Source: Chloroflexota bacterium (GTDB taxonomy: Bacteria; Chloroflexota; Limnocylindria; Limnocylindrales; CSP1-4). Taken from it: a stretch of DNA of 9,002 bases. This document shows positions 5,352 through 9,002 of the stretch, piece after piece. Position 1 is the first letter of the stretch; each line of letters opens with the position of its first letter. The position numbers were made by a program, and so were the translations under genes. The stretch covers positions 1 to 9,002 of the forward strand of contig JADGQH010000122.1 in assembly GCA_017881985.1 (NCBI GenBank), given 5' to 3'. The notes beneath the pieces are model-generated. The model did not search any database. It was not told the DNA's origin and was given only the letters and a program-made list of their open reading frames with translations.

Positions 5352-5890
5352 TCGTCCATGCGTCCCACGCAACCCCCATCGGCCCGCTTCTGCTCGTCGG
5401 CGAGCGCGACCCTGCCGGCGGTGTCCGGCTCTCCGGCATCTACATGGAGCAGCATCGACACGGCCCGGCCGTGGATCCGTCCTGGTCCGAGGATTCGCCC
5501 GCGTTCGGCGAGGTCGTGCGCCAGCTCGACGAGTACTTCGAGGGGACGCGGGCGAGGTTCGACCTGCCGCTCGCTCCCGCCGGGACGCCGTTCCAGCGCC
5601 GCGTCTGGGCCGAGCTTGCCAACATCGCCCCGGGAACCACCGTCACCTACGGCGAGCTCGCCCGACGCGCCGGCCACCCCGGCGCCGCCCGGGCGGTCGG
5701 CGCGGCCGTCGGCCGCAACCCCATCTCGATCGTCGTGCCCTGCCACCGCGTCGTCGGCTCGGATGGGACCCTGACCGGCTACGCGGGGGGGGTCGCACGA
5801 AAGGCATTCCTCCTCGCATTGGAGGGCGCGCCGTCCGTCGTCCCTGCGGCGACCGAGGTCCCTGCGGCGACCGAGGTGGCCTCCCTTTGA
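5348..5890 (+). CDS. ogt: Methylated-DNA--[protein]-cysteine S-methyltransferase (O6-alkylguanine repair)
   Basis: This protein transfers alkyl groups from O6-alkylguanine to its own cysteine, a suicide repair reaction. In 180 residues it has a short N-terminal domain, then the core: FQRRVWAEL (82-90), TYGELARRAG (100-109), RAVGAAVGRNP (115-125) with the recognition-helix Arg115, and VVPCHRVV (129-136) with acceptor Cys132, followed by GYAGG (144-148) and RKAFLLALEGA. It is complete and should be active. Its GTG overlaps the Ada-AlkA stop by four bases and has a GAGGAG ribosome site. The pair thus reconstitutes full E. coli Ada function plus AlkA. The C-terminus ends in a duplicated VPAATE unit not belonging to the family core. 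Confidence 0.95.
   Translation: MIVHASHATPIGPLLLVGERDPAGGVRLSGIYMEQHRHGPAVDPSWSEDSPAFGEVVRQLDEYFEGTRARFDLPLAPAGTPFQRRVWAELANIAPGTTVTYGELARRAGHPGAARAVGAAVGRNPISIVVPCHRVVGSDGTLTGYAGGVARKAFLLALEGAPSVVPAATEVPAATEVASL
5840..5875 (+). repeat. Perfect 18-base tandem duplication at the end of the methyltransferase gene
   Basis: The unit GTCCCTGCGGCGACCGAG occurs twice in direct succession (5840-5857 and 5858-5875), identical at every base. It encodes VPAATE twice near the C-terminus (residues 165-176). Perfect identity implies recent duplication or ongoing slippage, and changes in copy number stay in frame. Confidence 0.95.
5873..5886 (+). promoter_or_regulatory. Ribosome binding site for the EamA transporter
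   Basis: GAGGTGG at 5873-5879 ends seven bases before the TTG at 5887. It overlaps the last bases of the 18-base repeat, so gain or loss of a repeat unit would leave it unchanged. It supports the unusual TTG start, which shares TTGA with the stop of the methyltransferase gene. Confidence 0.6.
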
Positions 5891-6819
5891 CGACGACCGA
5901 GGGCGCGACAGCGCAGGGATCCGGCCGCGGCTGGCTTCTCCCGTACCTGGGCGCGGCGCTCATCTGGGGCTGCTCGTTCCTGTTCATCAAGATCGGGCTG
6001 GAGGCGCTCTCGCCGATCCACGTCGCGTTCGGGCGCCAGGCGCTCGGCGCGGTGGCGCTCCTCGTCCTCGCTGCCGTGACGCGCGTACGGCTGCCCCGTG
6101 ACCGCGGGACGTGGGCGCACCTGTTCGTCGTCGCGCTCCTCCTCAACAGCGTGCCGTCGACGCTCTTCGCGTTCGGCGAGACGCACGTCTCCTCCGTGGT
6201 CGCGGGAATCATCAACGCGGTCACGCCGCTCGCCACGATCCTGGCGATGTTCGTGGCATTCCGGTCCGACCGCCCGACCGCCGGCACCGTCGCCGGGGTC
6301 CTGCTCGGCTTCGCCGGGATCCTGGTGGTGGTCGGGATCTGGGACGGGGTCGGCAGCAACGAGGTCCTGGGCGTGCTGGCATGTCTCGGCGCGGTCGCCT
6401 GCTACGGGATCGGCTTCCCGTACATCCGGCGCAACCTCGCCCCGAGAGGCGAGCGGCCGCTCGCCCTGGCCGCCACCCAGATCAGCCTCGCGGCCCTGCA
6501 GCTCCTGCCCTTCGCGCTGCTCGACACGAGCCCGATCGGCGAGCTGACGCCGCGGGTCCTCGGGGCGATGCTGGCGCTCGGGGCGCTCGGGACCGGGATC
6601 GCCTACGTCTGGAACTTCCAGGTCATCGAGCGTGCGGGCGCCACCATGGCGAGCACGGTCACCTACCTCACGCCGCTCGTCGCGATCGGGGTCGGCGCAT
6701 CGCTGCTCGGCGAGCCGGTGACGCTCAACCAGCCGCTCGGCGGCCTCGTCGTGCTGCTCGGTGTCGCGCTCGCGCAGGGCCGCCTCGCGCTCCGGACGGG
6801 GCGGCCGGCGCCCGCATAG
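5887..6819 (+). CDS. EamA-family (drug/metabolite transporter superfamily) permease
   Basis: A 310-residue inner-membrane protein with about ten hydrophobic helices in two homologous EamA halves. Half one (about 17-150) contains AALIWGCSFLFIKIGLEAL (23-41), the family's opening signature, and GIINAVTPLATILAMFV. Half two (about 163-300) ends with ASTVTYLTPLVAIGVGASLL, then GEPVT and LGGLVVLLGVALAQG. The TTG start overlaps the methyltransferase stop by four bases (TTGA) and has its own GAGGTGG site. Starting farther upstream in this frame would run through the methyltransferase gene in a non-membrane sequence. The family moves amino acids, nucleobases, drugs or other small metabolites; the substrate cannot be told from sequence. 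Its place in an alkylation-repair operon hints at export of a toxic compound, which is only inference. Confidence 0.92.
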   Translation: MTTTEGATAQGSGRGWLLPYLGAALIWGCSFLFIKIGLEALSPIHVAFGRQALGAVALLVLAAVTRVRLPRDRGTWAHLFVVALLLNSVPSTLFAFGETHVSSVVAGIINAVTPLATILAMFVAFRSDRPTAGTVAGVLLGFAGILVVVGIWDGVGSNEVLGVLACLGAVACYGIGFPYIRRNLAPRGERPLALAATQISLAALQLLPFALLDTSPIGELTPRVLGAMLALGALGTGIAYVWNFQVIERAGATMASTVTYLTPLVAIGVGASLLGEPVTLNQPLGGLVVLLGVALAQGRLALRTGRPAPA

Positions 6820-6828
6820 CAGACCTCA

Positions 6829-6866
6829 CACGGGTGGTCATCACCTGTGGGCGGTCATGTCCGCCC
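6829..6866. terminator. Two consecutive hairpins between convergent genes, candidate bidirectional terminator
   Basis: CACGGGTG (6829-6836) pairs with CACCTGTG (6842-6849) over eight pairs, one of them G-U, around a five-base loop. GGGCGG (6849-6854) then pairs with CCGCCC (6861-6866) around six bases. The two share base 6849, so they cannot both form fully. They fill the gap between the transporter stop and the ECF sigma stop on the other strand. No T run follows on either strand, so intrinsic termination would be weak. Confidence 0.4.
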
Positions 6867-6879
6867 CGGGCGCCCACCG

Positions 6880-7485
6880 TCAGCCGGCCGTCTCCGCCAT
6901 CTCGGCAACCGACTGCCCGAGGATGTCGCGCAGCCGGAGGAGCGCCGTGCGGATGCGCGTCTTGGCCGTTCCCAGCGGGATTCCGAGCGCCTCGGATACC
7001 TCGACATGCGTCAGACCTCCGAAGAACGCCATCTCGACGGCCGTCCGCTGGGCCTCCGGCAGCTCGGCGATCGCGGCCCGGACAGCGTCGCGCCGCACGC
7101 GCAGCCATGCCTCCTGGTCCACGTCGTCGACCGCCTCCTCGAGCTCGAGGTCGACGTCGGCCGTGTGCCGGCGCACGTTCGCCTCCTTGCGTACGAGGTC
7201 GATCGCCTTGTGCCGGGCAAGCGAGAAGATCCAGGAGCTCAGCGAGCCGCGGGTCGGGTCGAAGCGGCCGGCGTTCTTCCAGACCGCGACGAACACCTCC
7301 TGGACGACGTCCTGGGCGAACCGGTCGCCGCCTGTCACCTGGTAGGCAAGGGAGTAGAGCGGGCCCGAATAGCGCTCGTGGAGCGCCTCGATCGCCCGCT
7401 CGTCCTGCTCGCCGATCCGGACGAGAAGCGCGGCCTCCTCGGCCCGGCGTACTTCGGGGGTTGGCGCGGATATCGCGTCCGGCAC
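6880..7485 (-). CDS. ECF-type RNA polymerase sigma factor (sigma-70 family)
   Basis: A 201-residue group 4 sigma factor. Region 2 spans about 35-102: AQDVVQEVFVAVWKNAGRF (57-75), the core-binding and -10-recognition helices, then GSLSSWIFSLARHKAIDLVR (80-99). An acidic linker (108-125, rich in Asp/Glu) precedes region 4 at about 135-188: ELPEAQRTAVEMAFFGGLTH (141-160), helix-turn-helix VEVSEALGIPLGTAKTRIRT (161-180) for -35 contact. The overall style resembles the SigK-like ECF groups, a loose assignment. It starts with GTG three bases after the stop of the glycosyltransferase-like gene, so the two are probably cotranscribed, with no clear ribosome site. No anti-sigma gene follows; the next gene is the convergent transporter. 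Control may therefore come from the upstream kinase or from an anti-sigma factor elsewhere. Confidence 0.93.
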   Translation of the reverse strand: MPDAISAPTPEVRRAEEAALLVRIGEQDERAIEALHERYSGPLYSLAYQVTGGDRFAQDVVQEVFVAVWKNAGRFDPTRGSLSSWIFSLARHKAIDLVRKEANVRRHTADVDLELEEAVDDVDQEAWLRVRRDAVRAAIAELPEAQRTAVEMAFFGGLTHVEVSEALGIPLGTAKTRIRTALLRLRDILGQSVAEMAETAG

Positions 7486-7488
7486 GGA

Positions 7489-8475
7489 TCAGCGCCCGGA
7501 CGATCCCGAGACCAGGTCGGCGCGATCCCGGAATCGCTCGAGCACGCGGTAGAAGTTGCGCCGGGCGAGGCGGTCACGCTCCGCGACGGCCGGCGAGACC
7601 GCGCCGCCCTGATCGTGGCGCACCAGCGGCAGCTCGAGGCGCAGGGCGCGCCGCGGCGGCAGGTCCTTGTCCGCGCCGGCGCGCAGCACCAGGCTCCACC
7701 ACGTGTCGAGCCACCGGTCCGAGACGAACTTCCCGTCGAGCGGGCCGAGCGTCGTGACTTCGGCCCGCCGGAAGGCCAGCCAGGTGGCATCGATGGCGTC
7801 GACGTCGGGTCCCGCGGACTCGTCGAGATGGCGCAGGTTGGGGCCGGCAACGCCGAACCCGCCGACGACGGCGACGGACGGATCGGCGAACGCGTCGACC
7901 AGCGGCGTGACGGCATCGCCGGTCACCTCGACGGATGGCCCGGCGAGCACGACCACCTCGCCGCGGGCGCGACGGAGGCCCGCGTTCAGGGCGATGGCAC
8001 GCCCGAGGCGCGCGCTCGTCCAGACCACCTCCGGATCGACGCCGGCGACGGGAGCCAGGTCGGGCGAGCCCGGGGCGAGCCGCTCGGCCTGTTCCGGTGA
8101 CGGGTCGTTGGCGACGAGCAGGACCTGCGTGCCGCCCGGAACGTGGGCCCGGAGGCCGCCGAGGATCCGGGCCAGGTCGTCGGGCTGGTCGTCGGCGACC
8201 AGGAGGACCGTGAACCGGGCGCTGGCAGGCTCGTCGAGCAGGGACGGCACGGTCTCCGCGCTCCCGTGGCGCACGACCCCCACGTCCTCGATGGTGGGAG
8301 GCGCGGCTGGCTCCAGGCGATAGGACGTTCCGCGATCCATGACGCGCCAGCCCGCTGCCTCGATGCTAACCCGCAGGACGTCGGCGCGAACGAAGTCGTG
8401 GCTGGCGCGGGCGTTCGCCCGCTCGCGCGCCAGCGCCTCGATCTCGGCGGGCGGCGTGGAGGGGGCCGGTGTCAC
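7489..8475 (-). CDS. Glycosyltransferase family 2-like protein with CysRS C-terminal-like N-terminal module
   Basis: A 328-residue two-part protein. Residues about 10-55 (EIEALARERANARASHDFVR at 11-30, then ADVLRVSIEAAGWRVMDRG) closely resemble the helical C-terminal tail of cysteinyl-tRNA synthetases, which ends in the same way after a 'DxxxGTxxR' turn. Residues about 88-315 look like a GT-A nucleotide-sugar fold: strand FTVLLVADDQPDDLARIL (88-105), VLLVANDPSPEQAERL, SARLGRAIALNAGLRRARGE (154-173), then VVVLAGPSVEV (174-184). That last motif sits where GT2 enzymes have LDxD and lacks the Asp pair that binds metal. It has no membrane helix. Its GTG overlaps the kinase stop (GTGA), and the sigma gene follows after three bases. 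It may be a divergent transferase or a sugar-nucleotide-binding regulator. The fold is probable; activity is uncertain. Confidence 0.72.
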   Translation of the reverse strand: MTPAPSTPPAEIEALARERANARASHDFVRADVLRVSIEAAGWRVMDRGTSYRLEPAAPPTIEDVGVVRHGSAETVPSLLDEPASARFTVLLVADDQPDDLARILGGLRAHVPGGTQVLLVANDPSPEQAERLAPGSPDLAPVAGVDPEVVWTSARLGRAIALNAGLRRARGEVVVLAGPSVEVTGDAVTPLVDAFADPSVAVVGGFGVAGPNLRHLDESAGPDVDAIDATWLAFRRAEVTTLGPLDGKFVSDRWLDTWWSLVLRAGADKDLPPRRALRLELPLVRHDQGGAVSPAVAERDRLARRNFYRVLERFRDRADLVSGSSGR

Positions 8476-9002
8476 TCCGCGAGTGTAGCCGGGACGATGG
8501 GCAGGACGACGCTGACGCGGGCCCCGTGCGGCGCGAGGTTCTCGACCGTCGCATCTCCTCCATGGCGCCGCGCGAGCTCGCGGACGATGGCGAGGCCGAG
8601 CCCGGAGCCCGGGCCGCTCCGGGACGGGTCCCCGCGGTATGAGCGATCGAATGCGTGCTCGAGGCCACCCGGCGGGAAGCCCGGACCATCATCGGAGACG
8701 GAGAGCACGATTGCCGGGCGCCCATCGGGCGTTCGGGCGCCTCGGGCGCCCAGGTGGACCCTGGGCGCGGCGTTCCCGACGACCCCGTGCCCGACGGCGG
8801 CGAGCGCGTTCTCGACCAGGTTGGAGAGGATTCGATCGACGGCGAGCCGGTCCGCCGCGAAGGGCAGCACGGTGGGCGGCGCGTCGGTGACGAGGTCCAC
8901 GCCCGCGGCCGCCGCCCGCGGGGCGAACCGGGCGCCAGCCTCCGCAATCACGGCGCCGCCCTCGAGCTGTTCCGGCCGGAAGGCGGCCGACTCGTCGCGA
9001 AG
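8472..9002 (-). CDS. Sensor histidine kinase, C-terminal part (gene continues past window edge)
   Basis: The frame stays open to the edge of the window, and 176 C-terminal residues are visible. They form the HATPase_c ATP-binding domain: N box DRILSNLVENALAAV (56-70, with Asn61 and Asn65), G1 box SDDGPGF (103-109), an F-box-like AFDRSYRG (117-124) and G2 box GSGLGLAIV (132-140), ending VSVVLPI. The first 20 or so visible residues would link to the dimerisation/phosphoacceptor domain, which lies outside, so its His, sensor domain and membrane helices cannot be judged. The stop overlaps the GTG of the next gene (GTGA), placing it first among the visible genes of a three-gene - strand operon. 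Its partner response regulator is not in the window. Confidence 0.92.
   Translation of the reverse strand, partial: LRDESAAFRPEQLEGGAVIAEAGARFAPRAAAAGVDLVTDAPPTVLPFAADRLAVDRILSNLVENALAAVGHGVVGNAAPRVHLGARGARTPDGRPAIVLSVSDDGPGFPPGGLEHAFDRSYRGDPSRSGPGSGLGLAIVRELARRHGGDATVENLAPHGARVSVVLPIVPATLAE

Noticed and set aside
2208..5372. A very long open frame on the - strand (over 1000 codons) antisense to the rhomboid and Ada-AlkA genes
   Set aside because: Stop codons are rare in all frames at this GC content. The translation is an Arg/Pro/Ala/Glu-rich mixture without any family motif, while the opposite strand encodes intact, well-conserved proteins.
4936..5886. The transporter frame being open far upstream, suggesting a longer fusion protein
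   Set aside because: The upstream translation is Arg/Ser/Pro-rich and overlaps real coding sequence of two repair genes. The TTG at 5887 has a ribosome site and yields a normal EamA length.
6111..8100. Two long + strand open frames (6111-7757 and 6847-8100) across the ECF sigma and GT-like region
   Set aside because: The - strand genes there have clear family motifs and proper operon overlaps. The + strand translations are low-information Arg/Gly/Ala sequences.
1..9002. tRNA, rRNA, insertion sequences, phage genes or attachment sites
   Set aside because: No cloverleaf-like sequence, transposase motif, terminal inverted repeats or target duplications were seen by eye. Gene spacing leaves no room for an unassigned element longer than 87 bases.

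Overview
The window is very GC-rich and tightly packed, with no gene-free stretch longer than 87 bases. It has frequent GTG/TTG starts and 1- to 4-base stop/start overlaps. Gene style (Pro/Ser/Thr-tailed anti-sigma-like membrane protein, stripped-down PfkB-like protein, CysRS-tail/glycosyltransferase fusion) suggests an uncultivated soil or freshwater Chloroflexota such as the Limnocylindria/Ellin6529 group. A high-GC actinobacterium is the main alternative. This assignment is an inference from protein style, not from a marker gene.

Layout on the left (+ strand unless stated): the last codons of an upstream gene; an anti-sigma-factor-like membrane protein coupled to it (13-858); a PfkB/ribokinase-like protein whose GAGD catalytic motif is lost (934-1635); then, convergent on the - strand, an SRAP/YedK-HMCES abasic-site protein (1702-2427). 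Divergent from SRAP is a rhomboid protease with a cytosolic TPR domain (2484-3743).

The centre is an alkylation-repair operon. An Ada-type methyl-sensing/AraC activator fused to an AlkA glycosylase (3831-5351) overlaps an O6-alkylguanine-DNA methyltransferase (5348-5890). That gene in turn overlaps an EamA-family transporter (5887-6819). Together with SRAP the window covers sensing, base excision, direct reversal and protection of the abasic sites that glycosylases create.

The right side is a - strand operon read from the window edge inward: the C-terminal half of a sensor histidine kinase (8472-9002), a glycosyltransferase-like protein carrying a CysRS-tail-like N-terminal module (7489-8475), and an ECF sigma factor (6880-7485). 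It converges on the transporter gene across a 60-base gap with two hairpins.

The most unexpected pattern is regulatory. Three transcription units that start inside the window share CTGCTA-N3-T placed 6 or 7 bases before the start codon. This looks like an extended -10 promoter giving leaderless mRNAs. The Ada-AlkA gene has a weakened version at the same spacing, which would fit a promoter that needs its own activator.
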